Positions 24,481 through 32,632 of a stretch of 48,844 nucleotides of DNA are shown piece after piece. This DNA comes from Acidimicrobiia bacterium. GTDB taxonomy: Bacteria > Actinomycetota > Acidimicrobiia > IMCC26256 > DASPTH01. The DNA lies in assembly GCA_040880805.1 (NCBI GenBank), contig JBBDHW010000047.1:4578-53421 (forward strand), in the 5' to 3' direction. Made by a program: the position numbers and the translations under genes. Below the pieces are notes generated by a model. That model did not search any database. It saw nothing but the letters and a program-made list of their open reading frames with translations, and was not told the DNA's origin. Position 1 is the stretch's first letter, and every line of letters starts with the position of its first letter.

Positions 24481-25299
24481 GTGACGACCACCCTGGCCGG
24501 GAAGGTCGCGGTGATCACCGGCGCGAGCCGCGGGATCGGCAAGCAGACGTGCCTGGCCATCGCGCAGCTCGGCGCCACCGTCGTGCTCGCGTCGCGCACC
24601 GAGGAACCACGGGATCGAACACCGGGCACACTGAACGAAACAGCCGACGCGATCCGGAACGCGGGCGGTGAGGCGCTCGTCGTCCGAACCGATCTCGCCC
24701 GGCAATCCGATCTGGAGCGCTTGATCTCCGTCACCCTCGAGCGACACGGCCATGTCGACATCCTCGTGAACAACGCCGCCTATACCGTCGGCAAGGCTCT
24801 CTGGGCACACGTGCCGGAGCTCACGCGCGAGCAGTGGGAGAAGGGCTTCGCCGTCAACGTCACCGCGCCGCTCGTGCTCATCGAGGGATTCTGGGACTCG
24901 ATGAGAGCCCGCGGTGGCGGCGTGATCGTGAACGTCACGTCCGGTGCGGCGAACCTGCGACCGTTGGACTCGAGTGTTCGCCTCCCGGGCAGCGAGTTGC
25001 CCGACCAGGGCCCGCTGTACGGAGCGTCGAAAGCCGCGCTCAATCGAATGGCGAACGCGATCGCAGGTGAGGGCGCACCGCACAACATCGCGGTGATCAA
25101 CCTCGAACCTGGCTTCGTCCTCACCGAGACGATGGAGCAGACGTTCAACGAGACGGGAGTTGACGGCGCCGAGGTGGGCGCGATTCCGGCGACGGTGCCG
25201 GCACGCGCCATCGCGTATCTCTGCACCTGTGACGACCCGATGCAGTACAGCGGTCAGATCGTGAGCGCACCCGCACTCATGGAAGCGCTCGGGAGCTAA
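24481..25299 (+). CDS. Short-chain dehydrogenase/reductase
   Basis: 272 aa from a GTG with GAGGGGAGAGG upstream. TGASRGIG cofactor motif, NNAAYTVGKALW, NVTSGAANL, and YGASKAALNRM as the catalytic Tyr-x3-Lys. The insertion EEPRDRTPGTLNETADAI after the Arg that reads the NADP phosphate is seen in hydroxysteroid- and hydroxyacyl-type SDRs. First of a three-gene run with an amidohydrolase (11 bp) and a VOC protein (6 bp), so they probably act on the same compound. Confidence 0.92.
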   Translation: MTTTLAGKVAVITGASRGIGKQTCLAIAQLGATVVLASRTEEPRDRTPGTLNETADAIRNAGGEALVVRTDLARQSDLERLISVTLERHGHVDILVNNAAYTVGKALWAHVPELTREQWEKGFAVNVTAPLVLIEGFWDSMRARGGGVIVNVTSGAANLRPLDSSVRLPGSELPDQGPLYGASKAALNRMANAIAGEGAPHNIAVINLEPGFVLTETMEQTFNETGVDGAEVGAIPATVPARAIAYLCTCDDPMQYSGQIVSAPALMEALGS

Positions 25300-25310
25300 C
25301 GTCGTTTCCA

Positions 25311-26363
25311 ATGGATCAACCGCGACGCGTGCTGGTATCGGCCGACTCGCATGGTGGCGCGCCGCTCGGCGAGATGGAAGTGGTTGCCGCGCGCGGCACT
25401 CACCGCGACGCGCAGGGCACGTCGGCGAGGATCGGCGTGCGGGTCCTGGAGAACGCGTTCAAGAAGAACCCAGAGGTACACCCCGAAGACCGCATTCGCG
25501 ACTCCGATCTCGACGGTGTGGCCGCGGAAGTGGTCTACGGCTTCACGGGCATCCCCGACGGCGACTTCGCCGAGGGCGTCCGGCAGGTGCAAGGGGCCAA
25601 CGACTGGTCCGCCGACGTCTACGCCGGCCACCTCGGTCGGTTCGCGCCGTCGGTGTGCCTGCCGCTCCCGATCGAGCGGTACGGCGCGAGGGGCTCCGAG
25701 AAGCCCACGGAGGAGCACATCGCGGCCGCCGCGGCGGAGATCCGCCGCACGAAGGCGATGGGGCTCCGGCCCGCACTGCTCCCCGACCACTGCGACGCGC
25801 TCCCGTTGAACCGTCCCGACTGGAACCCGGTGTGGGAGGCAGCGAGCGAGGTGGGGATGCCGCTCGCCTTCCACGTGGGAGTCGGACGGAACCCGGTGCA
25901 ACACGGAGGTCCGGGCGGCGCGATCACCAACTACGCGATGGTCCAGGGCACCATCATGGAGACGGCGTCGCACCTTGCCGCGGGAGGCATCTTCGAGCAG
26001 TTTCCCGAGTTGAAGGTGGTGCTCGTCGAGTGCGGTTCCGGATGGCTGGCGTGGCTCATGCACGTCACCGACGACGCGTACGTGAAGCACGCTCACTGGA
26101 CGAAGCCCAAGCTCCCGATGCCGCCGAGTGAGTACCTGCGGCGCCAGCTGCAGGTGACCTTCCAGGAGGACCCGATCGGGATCGCGAACCGCCATTTCAC
26201 CGGGCTGCGGTGCCTGATGTGGGGCTCCGACTACCCGCACCACGAAGGCACGTGGCCCCACTCGCAGGCGGCGGTGGCGAAGCAGTTCGCGGGCGTCCCC
26301 GAGGACGAGATCGACCAGGTCGTCCGCCGCAACGCGGTCGAGACCTTCGGCTTCGACATCTGA
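25311..26363 (+). CDS. Amidohydrolase-2 family metal-dependent hydrolase
   Basis: 350 aa. VLVSADSHGG (Asp12, His14), LAFHVGVGRNP, LVECGSGWLAWLMHVTDDAY and WGSDYPHHEGTWPHSQ retain the metal-site pattern. Shorter at the N-terminal insertion than its paralogues at 14620 and 38029. Middle gene of the SDR-amidohydrolase-VOC operon. Likely hydrolase or decarboxylase on a cyclic acid; substrate not known. Confidence 0.88.
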   Translation: MDQPRRVLVSADSHGGAPLGEMEVVAARGTHRDAQGTSARIGVRVLENAFKKNPEVHPEDRIRDSDLDGVAAEVVYGFTGIPDGDFAEGVRQVQGANDWSADVYAGHLGRFAPSVCLPLPIERYGARGSEKPTEEHIAAAAAEIRRTKAMGLRPALLPDHCDALPLNRPDWNPVWEAASEVGMPLAFHVGVGRNPVQHGGPGGAITNYAMVQGTIMETASHLAAGGIFEQFPELKVVLVECGSGWLAWLMHVTDDAYVKHAHWTKPKLPMPPSEYLRRQLQVTFQEDPIGIANRHFTGLRCLMWGSDYPHHEGTWPHSQAAVAKQFAGVPEDEIDQVVRRNAVETFGFDI

Positions 26364-26369
26364 CGCACC

Positions 26370-26822
26370 ATGGACAGGCTCAATCACGTCAAGATCCTCA
26401 CGCCCGACCCGGAAGCGGTGAACCGATTCCTGACCGAGGTGCTCGACGTTCCCGCAGGGTGGTCGGTCGGCCCGATCGTCGGCACACCGCCGGATGAATG
26501 TCGGTCGGAGGCGCGCGACGCGAGCGGGGAGCTCACGATGGAGAGCGTCCTGGCCTTCAGGGGCAGCGAGCTCGGCGGCCTCATCGCGGGCTCCACGGAG
26601 AGTCGTCAAATCCAGCTCTTGAAGAGTCCCCGAGCCGCGATCTGGGCCGTCGCCGTCGGGACGCGCAACCTCGAGCAGGCGCATGCGCGTGCTCGTGCAC
26701 GCGAGATCCCGTGTACCGAGATCGACGCCACTCAATGGGGCGAGGGCGGCGTCCGGTACTTCTTCGCCGAGGTCGGCGGTGTGCTGTTCGAAGTCCTGCG
26801 CATCGAGAACGCCGCACCGTGA
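26370..26822 (+). CDS. VOC (glyoxalase/dioxygenase) superfamily protein
   Basis: 150 aa. LNHVKILTPDPEAVNRFLTE at the start and GGVRYFFAEVGGVLFEVLRI at the end give the paired beta-alpha-beta-beta-beta modules. The metal ligands can be guessed as His6 and the Glu in FEVL; the middle is more divergent. Such proteins are isomerases, epimerases or ring-opening enzymes. Ends 9 bp from the convergent amidohydrolase gene. Confidence 0.82.
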   Translation: MDRLNHVKILTPDPEAVNRFLTEVLDVPAGWSVGPIVGTPPDECRSEARDASGELTMESVLAFRGSELGGLIAGSTESRQIQLLKSPRAAIWAVAVGTRNLEQAHARARAREIPCTEIDATQWGEGGVRYFFAEVGGVLFEVLRIENAAP

Positions 26823-26831
26823 CCAGTTCGT

Positions 26832-27959
26832 TCATTCCTGGGGCGGATCGCTCACGTGCGGGAAGAGCTCCTTGAAGGCGCCGAAGCGGATCCGCTGGCT
26901 CGCGTCGTCGTCGAGGCCGTCGAAGAGTTCGTGCAACGTCTTTTGCGTGTGACCGTACGTGCCCTCGAGGTGCGGGTAGTCGCTGCCCCACATCACGTTG
27001 CGGTAGCCCATCGCGGTGAGTGCCGCGGGCGCGGACTCGTCGTGTTGGAACGACGCGTACACCTGCCGGTAGAGGATCTCTTTCGGCAACATCGACAACG
27101 TCGGGCGAACGAACATGCCGTGCTGTCGGTAGCCCTCGTTCATACGGTCACCGAGGAACGGCACCCACGTCGCGCCGCCTTCCGACACGAGGATCCGGAG
27201 ACCCGGATGCCGGTCGAGCGCGCCACTGGCGACGAGCTTGGTCGCGACCTTCTGCCCGCCGTACGTGGTCTCGACATAGTTGAGGACGGCACCACCGGGC
27301 CCGCGGAACACGACCGGCCCGTCGGCACCGCCGTCGGACCCGATGTGGAAGCCGAGCACCATGCCGGCCTCCGCGGCCGCGGCCCACAGCGGCTCCCAGC
27401 TGTCGTGGTGCCAGTCGTCCATGCCCTCGGGTACGCCGGTGGGCAGGTTCACGAGGTGCAGCCCCAGCGCGGCGGCATGGTCGAGCTCGGCGACCGCATC
27501 ATCGACGTCGAGCAGCGGGACGGTCGCGGCCGGCACCAGGCGGTCGGGTGCGAGTCCCTGGATCTCGCTCACCTTCCACTCGTTCTCGGCGCGGGCGGCC
27601 GCGCGGACGAGCTCGCGGTCGGTGATCATGTTCTCCCAGAGCCCGAGTGACGCGTAGACGACCTCGGCCCATACGCCTTCCTGATCGAGGTCGTTCATGC
27701 GCACCTGGAGGTCGCGTCCACCGGGCGCTTGCATGACGAGTTCGCCGATCGTCTTGCCGCTCGTCTTGTCTTTCTTGGTCGCGAGCTTCGGGAGCCGACG
27801 ACGGAAGCTCTGACCGTCGACGTGCACGACCTCTTCGTTCTCGCTCACGCGTTCACTGCGCGGCATCCGCTCGGCGAGCTCCGCGGGGAGGATCTGGTGC
27901 CAGAGCCCCGCAGGCTCCAAGAAGTGCGAATCACCGGAGTTGGCCCAGAGCTTGGTCAT
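26832..27959 (-). CDS. Amidohydrolase-2 family metal-dependent hydrolase
   Basis: 375 aa. NSGDSHFLEP (Asp10, His12), LGFHIGSDGG, VSEGGATWVPFLGDRMNEGY and WGSDYPHLEGTYGHTQ show a complete site. An RRRLPKLATKKDK segment near residue 52 is a basic loop not present in the other five. Divergent from an SDR with 53 bp between start codons, where a short inverted repeat AACGCT / AGCGTT (27974-27979, 27991-27996) could be an operator. Confidence 0.88.
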   Translation of the reverse strand: MTKLWANSGDSHFLEPAGLWHQILPAELAERMPRSERVSENEEVVHVDGQSFRRRLPKLATKKDKTSGKTIGELVMQAPGGRDLQVRMNDLDQEGVWAEVVYASLGLWENMITDRELVRAAARAENEWKVSEIQGLAPDRLVPAATVPLLDVDDAVAELDHAAALGLHLVNLPTGVPEGMDDWHHDSWEPLWAAAAEAGMVLGFHIGSDGGADGPVVFRGPGGAVLNYVETTYGGQKVATKLVASGALDRHPGLRILVSEGGATWVPFLGDRMNEGYRQHGMFVRPTLSMLPKEILYRQVYASFQHDESAPAALTAMGYRNVMWGSDYPHLEGTYGHTQKTLHELFDGLDDDASQRIRFGAFKELFPHVSDPPQE

Positions 27960-28012
27960 CTCGACGCACCTCCAACGCTCGCTGTGACGCAGCGTTCTAC
28001 ATTGTACGCGTC

Positions 28013-28828
28013 ATGGAGCTTCGCGACCGTTGCGTGATCGTGACCGGGGCCGGACACGGCATCGGGCGAGCACTCGCCGAACGCTTCGCGCGGGAAGGCG
28101 CACGCGTCGTCGTGGCCGACGTCCACACCGCGCGCGCGGAGAAGATCGCGACGCGGATCGACGGGCTTGCGGTCGCCTGCGACGTGTCGGACCGTTCGGC
28201 GATCGCCGACCTCGTGGCCCGGGCGGTCGATGCGTTCGGCCCGGTGCTCGTGTTCTGCTCGAACGCGGGTATCGGCGACCAGGGTCCCGACCTTGCCTCC
28301 ACCGGGGCGCAGGTCGAACGGATCGTCGGCGTCAACCTCCTGGCGCACGTGTGGGCCGCGCAGGAGGTCGTGCCGGCCATGGTCGACGCGGGAGAGGGCT
28401 ACCTCGTGCAGACGATCTCGTCGGCTGCGTTGATCACCGGGCCGTCGGGCATGGGGTACACGCTCACGAAGCATGGCGCGCTCGGGTTCGCGGAATGGAT
28501 CGCGTTGAACTACGCGCACCTCGGGATCCACGTCGCGTGCTTGTGTCCGAACGCGGTGAACACCGGCATGCTCGGGCGGAACGAGGACGCCGAGGAAGAC
28601 GCCGACGCTGCGCAATCGAGCGACAACCCGCTCCGCGCGTCGCTCGGCGATGTGATCGAGCCCGAGTTGTGCGCCGACATGACGCTCGACGCGCTTCGCG
28701 AGGGACGGTTTCTCGTGCTCCCGCACCCGCGCGTCGGTGAGTCGTTTCTCCGCAAGGCGGGGGACTACGACCGCTGGCTCGAGGGCACCAATCGCCGCCT
28801 GCGCCAGATGCGGGGCGAGGAGGTCTGA
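28013..28828 (+). CDS. Short-chain dehydrogenase/reductase
   Basis: 271 aa. TGAGHGIG cofactor motif with Asp at ADVHTAR (NAD preference), SNAGIGDQG, QTISSAALITGPSG, and YTLTKHG as catalytic Tyr-x3-Lys. A late acidic insertion (NEDAEEDADAAQSS) is unusual for classical SDRs. A TACATT hexamer ends 9 nt before the ATG, so the leader is very short or absent. Divergent from an amidohydrolase gene. Confidence 0.9.
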   Translation: MELRDRCVIVTGAGHGIGRALAERFAREGARVVVADVHTARAEKIATRIDGLAVACDVSDRSAIADLVARAVDAFGPVLVFCSNAGIGDQGPDLASTGAQVERIVGVNLLAHVWAAQEVVPAMVDAGEGYLVQTISSAALITGPSGMGYTLTKHGALGFAEWIALNYAHLGIHVACLCPNAVNTGMLGRNEDAEEDADAAQSSDNPLRASLGDVIEPELCADMTLDALREGRFLVLPHPRVGESFLRKAGDYDRWLEGTNRRLRQMRGEEV

Positions 28829-28881
28829 GCGGCGAAGAGCCCGTTGTGACAGAGGCGAGCTCCCATCGTTTACTACCACGG

Positions 28882-28887
28882 TATGAT
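28882..28887 (+). promoter_or_regulatory. -10 element TATGAT of the second vapBC pair
   Basis: TATGAT followed by 7 nt and the ATG at 28895. The upstream ATG at 28883 is inside this hexamer, which argues that 28895 is the true, leaderless start. No clear -35. Confidence 0.5.
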
Positions 28888-28894
28888 CGAACCT

Positions 28895-29119
28895 ATGGCG
28901 GTCGAGAAGCTCGCGATCTCGCTCCCGGAACACCTCGCCGAGCGGGTCCGGAAGCAGGCCGCTGCTGAGGGAACGTCGATCTCCGCGTGGATTGCCGAAG
29001 CCGTCGCGCAGCAGCTCCGTCATCGCAGCCTGCGGCAGCTCGTCGCCGACTGGGAGGCCGAGCACGGCCGGTTCACGGAAGAGGAGATCGCCGCGGCCAG
29101 GGCGCTGTGGCCGGGCTGA
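28895..29119 (+). CDS. vapB: Antitoxin, ribbon-helix-helix type (VapB-like)
   Basis: 74 aa. MAVEKLAISLPEHLAERVRK followed by GTSISAWIAEAVAQQL is a ribbon-helix-helix DNA-binding domain; the acidic tail (EEEIAAARALWPG) should bind the toxin. An in-frame ATG at 28883 would add four residues but overlaps the -10 element. Overlaps the toxin start by 13 bp. Confidence 0.87.
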   Translation: MAVEKLAISLPEHLAERVRKQAAAEGTSISAWIAEAVAQQLRHRSLRQLVADWEAEHGRFTEEEIAAARALWPG

Positions 29120-29502
29120 CGCTCGACAGTGGCGCGCTGATCGCAGCCGATCGGAACGATCCGCGGTTGTGGCTGATGATCCGAGCCGCCGCCGACGACG
29201 GCACTCCGGTCACCGTTCCGACTGTCGCGATCGTGCAGGCTTGGCGGGGCGGCACGAGAAGCGCAAACCTCGCGCGCCTCCTCGCCGGTTGCGCGGTCGA
29301 CGCGTTGGATGCGCGACAAGCGCGCGTTGGCGGCGAGCTCCTCGGGCGCACGCGAACGAGCGACGCCGTCGACGCCGCCGTCGTTGTGAGCGCCGCGAGC
29401 CGAGGTGACGCGATTCTCACGACCGATCCCGTCGACCTCCGCGTCCTCGCCGCGTCGATGCCGGGTACCGGCCCGATCATCGACCTCAGCGCCATTCGGT
29501 AG
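29107..29502 (+). CDS. vapC: PIN-domain toxin (VapC-like)
   Basis: 131 aa from a GTG within the antitoxin's last codons. LTLDSGALIAADRND (Asp7), TSDAVDAAVVVSA (Asp86/Asp89) and TTDPVDLRVLA (Asp107) fit the PIN nuclease site, but the position usually held by the second acidic residue reads VAIVQAW, with Gln44. Activity may be weaker or the alignment shifted. Second type II pair in the window, not closely similar to the first. Confidence 0.85.
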   Translation: MAGLTLDSGALIAADRNDPRLWLMIRAAADDGTPVTVPTVAIVQAWRGGTRSANLARLLAGCAVDALDARQARVGGELLGRTRTSDAVDAAVVVSAASRGDAILTTDPVDLRVLAASMPGTGPIIDLSAIR

Positions 29503-29525
29503 CGCGCCAAGACCGCGTGGTGTGC

Positions 29526-30701
29526 TCAGCGCGGTTCGCGGGGGAGGCCGAGCACGCGCTCGCCGACGATGTTGTGCTGGATCTCGTCGGCGCCGCCGTA
29601 GATCGTCTCGGCCCGCGAGTTGAGGAAGGTGCGCTGGTACCAGGTGGGCTCACCGCCGGGTTCCATCACGATTGCTTTGGGGCCGAACACGTCGAGCATC
29701 AGCTCGCCGAACGATCGGTGCCAGCGCGACCAGTAGATCTTCAGGACCGAACCGAGTGCACCGGCATCGCGGCCCTGCAACTCCGCCGCGAGCAGGCGCT
29801 GATTCATGTATTGGAGCACCTGCAACCCCGACCATGCCTTGGCGAGCCGCTCGCGCATGACCGGTGACTCGCCCCCTCGACGGCGCGCGACCTCGTCGAG
29901 CAGCCTGGTCATCTCGGCCTCGAACGTGGCCTGGTAAGGCAGCATCGCGCCGACGCGCTCGGTCCCGAGTGTGTCCATCGCGACGGTCCATCCCCCGTTC
30001 ACCTCGCCGACGACGAGATCCGCCGACGTCCGCGCGTTGTCGAAGAACACTTCGCAGAACTCGAGCCCCCCGGCGATGTTCCGGATCGGACGGACGTCGA
30101 CACCCGGCCGCTGCGCGTCGACGAGCAGCATCGTGATGCCGCGGTGGCGGCTCTCGGGTTCGCCGGTGCGGCACAGCACGTACATCCAGTGCGCCTTGTT
30201 CCCCAGCGTCATCCAGATCTTCTGGCCGTTGATGAGCCATCCGTCGCCGTCGGGCTCGGCCCGGGTGCGGAGGGAGGCGAGGTCGGATCCCGCGTTCGGT
30301 TCGCTGAAGCCCTGGCCCCAGAACTCCTCCGCACGCATGATCGCGGGGAGGAAGCGCTGCTTCTGCGCGTCGGTGCCGTGCATCAAGAGTGTCGGGCCCA
30401 GCAGGTCACGCCCGTTGATACCCACCCAGTAGGGCGCTCGGGCGCGTGCGTGCTCGATCTGGAAGACGATCTCCTGGGTGAGCGTGCCGCCACGTCCGCC
30501 GTACTGCTCGGGCCACGTCAGGTTGAGCCAGTTCCCGGCGACGAGCTCGCGCTCCCATGCGAGTCGTAGCTCCCAGTGACTGTCGTCGGTCGGGCTTCCG
30601 ACACCCGGGTGTTCGCGGAACTCTCCGACGAGATGAACGCGTAGCCACGTACGAAGCTCGTCGCGGAACATCTCGTCCTCGGAGTTCAGCTCGATGTCCA
30701 C
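29526..30701 (-). CDS. Acyl-CoA dehydrogenase
   Basis: 391 aa from a GTG after AGGGGAAC. FAD/substrate motifs: GFSEPNAGSDLASLRTRAEP and GWLINGQKIWMTLGNKAHW in the beta domain, and the C-terminal IYGGADEIQHNIVGERVLGL. The N-terminal helical domain reads TWLRVHLVGEFREH. It should introduce an alpha-beta double bond into an acyl-CoA with electrons to ETF; the subtype resembles actinobacterial FadE proteins used for sterol side chains or cyclic acids, but chain length cannot be read. Alone on its strand, with over 500 bp of non-coding DNA upstream. Confidence 0.9.
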   Translation of the reverse strand: MDIELNSEDEMFRDELRTWLRVHLVGEFREHPGVGSPTDDSHWELRLAWERELVAGNWLNLTWPEQYGGRGGTLTQEIVFQIEHARARAPYWVGINGRDLLGPTLLMHGTDAQKQRFLPAIMRAEEFWGQGFSEPNAGSDLASLRTRAEPDGDGWLINGQKIWMTLGNKAHWMYVLCRTGEPESRHRGITMLLVDAQRPGVDVRPIRNIAGGLEFCEVFFDNARTSADLVVGEVNGGWTVAMDTLGTERVGAMLPYQATFEAEMTRLLDEVARRRGGESPVMRERLAKAWSGLQVLQYMNQRLLAAELQGRDAGALGSVLKIYWSRWHRSFGELMLDVFGPKAIVMEPGGEPTWYQRTFLNSRAETIYGGADEIQHNIVGERVLGLPREPR

Positions 30702-30839
30702 GTTCCCCTGCTTTCGAGTTGGCCGCGCAACGTTCGCGCCACACGCTCTTCTGCACGTTGCCACTCGCGTGCAACCGGAGCGCGTCCACGATCTCGACGC
30801 GACGCGGCACCTCATAATTGCGACATCGTCTCCATGCCC

Positions 30840-30866
30840 TACGACCTCGCGGTGCGCGAGGTCGTA
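30840..30866. repeat. Perfect 12-bp inverted repeat with 3-nt loop
   Basis: TACGACCTCGCG (30840-30851), loop GTG, CGCGAGGTCGTA (30855-30866); after one bulged A the stem extends by three C-G pairs (30837-30839 / 30868-30870). It lies in the 529-bp gap 30702-31230, 139 bp before the acyl-CoA dehydrogenase start and 365 bp before the secreted-protein gene. A terminator has no T-tract here, so an operator or structured leader are alternatives. I see no gene in this gap. Confidence 0.6.
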
Positions 30867-31125
30867 AGGGGGGTGGCAATTTGGCGATCCGAACCCGTAT
30901 TCGGCACGATATTTCTCGCCGGGTTGCGAGCCGGGAATGTCTGTGCGGTTCCACGGCAATTCGTCGTGCTCCGGTCGATCGAGCGGGACAAAAGGGCAGG
31001 TGACAGGGCTGCCGCTGAGCATGCTCGGGGCGAGCTCCGGCCGAGTCCTCGGCGCGAGTCGTGCCGCGCCCCGCCCGATCGTGGCGGAATTCGCCATCAG
31101 GTGGCGCCCGGGAGCGTCGATAAGC

Positions 31126-31154
31126 TGGACAATCGGTGTCGAGGTATCTATTAT
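31126..31154 (+). promoter_or_regulatory. Strong sigma-70-type promoter of the secreted-protein gene
   Basis: -35 TGGACA (31126-31131), 17-bp spacer, -10 TATTAT (31149-31154). The predicted start near 31161 leaves a 70-nt leader with AGGGGGA before the GTG at 31231. Confidence 0.7.
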
Positions 31155-31230
31155 GACCCGCTGTGACCAAGGGAAAGGCTTCACGCCGCCGGGCGGTCAC
31201 GTCCCAACCCAGAGAACCCCAGGGGGAATC

Positions 31231-32472
31231 GTGAGAAAAATCGCCCTCGGCGCACTGCTCGCTTTGGTGCTGGCCGCCTTCCCGATCGGAACGGCAGCGG
31301 TCGCTGCCGGTGCCAGCGATGTCCGCATCGTCTACGCGAGCAACGGGAACCAACCCGCGAAGATTTTTGTCAGCGGCCTCCCAGGCTCTACAACGGTCCT
31401 GCCCTCGACAGGGATCGATGTCGCGCTGCCAGCAGGCACCTACACAGTGCTGGCGTGCACCACCACCACAACCGCGGTGTCGGGCACCACGTGCACCGGA
31501 GGTCTGCTGCTCGCGGGTTCCGCCAACAACCTCGTCGTTTCCGGTGATAGCAACTACACGTTCACCATGGTGAATCTCACTGGGGCGGCCCCCGTCGCTG
31601 TCCAACAGCAGAACACATTCCAGAATGACCTGAGCATTACCGGTCTCAATGAAGCCCGCTTCACGCTGAACAACGCCCTTACCGCCGGATCTACCGTCGA
31701 CATCTGCATCGACGGCATCAAGATCCTCACGAACGTCGCCCCGAACGGCGGTCAAGGCGTGGCCGACGTCCCCGCCGATCAGGCTGCGGGCATGGCAGTC
31801 GTGGTCCCCACGGGCGGCGCTTGTGGCAGTTCCAGCGATATCCCCCTCGTCGCCGGCACCAACTTCGTGCTCACGCTCGTGGCGGCGGACCCGGCCGCGA
31901 CGCCTCTGTGCACTTCGGGCTGCGCCCAGGTGCTCCTCGTGGGCCAGGACACGGTCCCGCACAACACCGACACGGCGGCGTTCTGCGACGCGATCCTCCT
32001 GGGGCTCGCTACGGTCCAGCCCGCTCTGAAGGCCCTCGTCGGCGACGTCGACCCCACGACCACCACGACGATCACCAACACGCAGCCGAGCGTCGGCGAC
32101 ATGATGACGTTCGTCAACGACACGCAAGACGCCATCGACGCCGGCGACGCCACAGTCCCGGCATCGATCAAGCCTTCGTGGGTGATCGCGACGAGTGGTC
32201 TGCGTGACCTACTGGCTGGTTTCAAGCTCGTGAACTTCAACCTGGTGGGCCTTGGCCAACCGGCCGTCAAGTCGCTCGTCTTGGGTGCGAACGGCGTCAG
32301 CCTCCCGGGTGTGCCGCCGAACCCAGAGACGGAAGGGGCTACTGAGGCCATCACGGCATTCGTCCTGGGCACCTGCCTGGCCGGCCCCGCCCCTGGCCCG
32401 GAGCCGACCCCGGGCCCCCCGACCCCGGCCGCGGAAGAGACGGTGAGTGGCGCCCCGCGCCTCACCGGCTGA
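31231..32472 (+). CDS. Secreted protein with DUF4397-like repeats
   Basis: 413 aa from GTG. A clear signal peptide (KIALGALLALVLAAFPIG, cleavage likely after AAVAAGA) is followed by a Thr/Gly-rich beta domain beginning DVRIVYASNGNQPAKIFVSG, resembling DUF4397 (VRIVHAS-type) modules. A second similar module starts near residue 130 (LSITGLNEARFTLNNALTAG, then VDICIDGIKILTNV). The C-terminus is Pro-rich (PGPEPTPGPPTPAAEE). Several Cys are suited to disulfides. No membrane anchor is seen, so it may be released or held by the wall. Flanked by its own promoter and a strong terminator, so it is monocistronic. Function unknown. Confidence 0.82.
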   Translation: MRKIALGALLALVLAAFPIGTAAVAAGASDVRIVYASNGNQPAKIFVSGLPGSTTVLPSTGIDVALPAGTYTVLACTTTTTAVSGTTCTGGLLLAGSANNLVVSGDSNYTFTMVNLTGAAPVAVQQQNTFQNDLSITGLNEARFTLNNALTAGSTVDICIDGIKILTNVAPNGGQGVADVPADQAAGMAVVVPTGGACGSSSDIPLVAGTNFVLTLVAADPAATPLCTSGCAQVLLVGQDTVPHNTDTAAFCDAILLGLATVQPALKALVGDVDPTTTTTITNTQPSVGDMMTFVNDTQDAIDAGDATVPASIKPSWVIATSGLRDLLAGFKLVNFNLVGLGQPAVKSLVLGANGVSLPGVPPNPETEGATEAITAFVLGTCLAGPAPGPEPTPGPPTPAAEETVSGAPRLTG

Positions 32473-32491
32473 CGGCCCGAGTACACGAACT

Positions 32492-32526
32492 GCGAGGAGC
32501 CCCCGCTTCGGCGGGGGCTCCCTCGC
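32492..32526 (+). terminator. Rho-independent-type terminator hairpin
   Basis: GGAGCCCCCGC (32496-32506), UUCG tetraloop, GCGGGGGCTCC (32511-32521): a perfect 11-bp stem that extends outward by GCGA / TCGC with one bulged base. Only a weak T-run follows, as is common in high-GC actinobacteria. It closes the secreted-protein unit 20 bp after the stop. Confidence 0.85.
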
Positions 32527-32619
32527 GTTCGGGCCCGGTCATCCAGGGACCCCAATCGCAGATCGCGTCGAGGTACCCACCAAGACCGCATCGCAGGAGT
32601 CACCACGATCGGCCGCGCG

Positions 32620-32625
32620 TATGCT
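32620..32625 (+). promoter_or_regulatory. -10-like TATGCT before the HAD gene
   Basis: TATGCT is followed by 7 nt and a GTG at 32633. It overlaps the alternative ATG at 32621, which favours the GTG as a leaderless start. Confidence 0.4.
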
Positions 32626-32632
32626 CCTCGCC

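Noticed and set aside
30406-32127. 573-codon minus-strand frame across the secreted protein and the acyl-CoA dehydrogenase N-terminus
   Set aside because: Overlaps the well-supported genes at 31231 and 29526; Arg/Gly/Asp-rich without domains.
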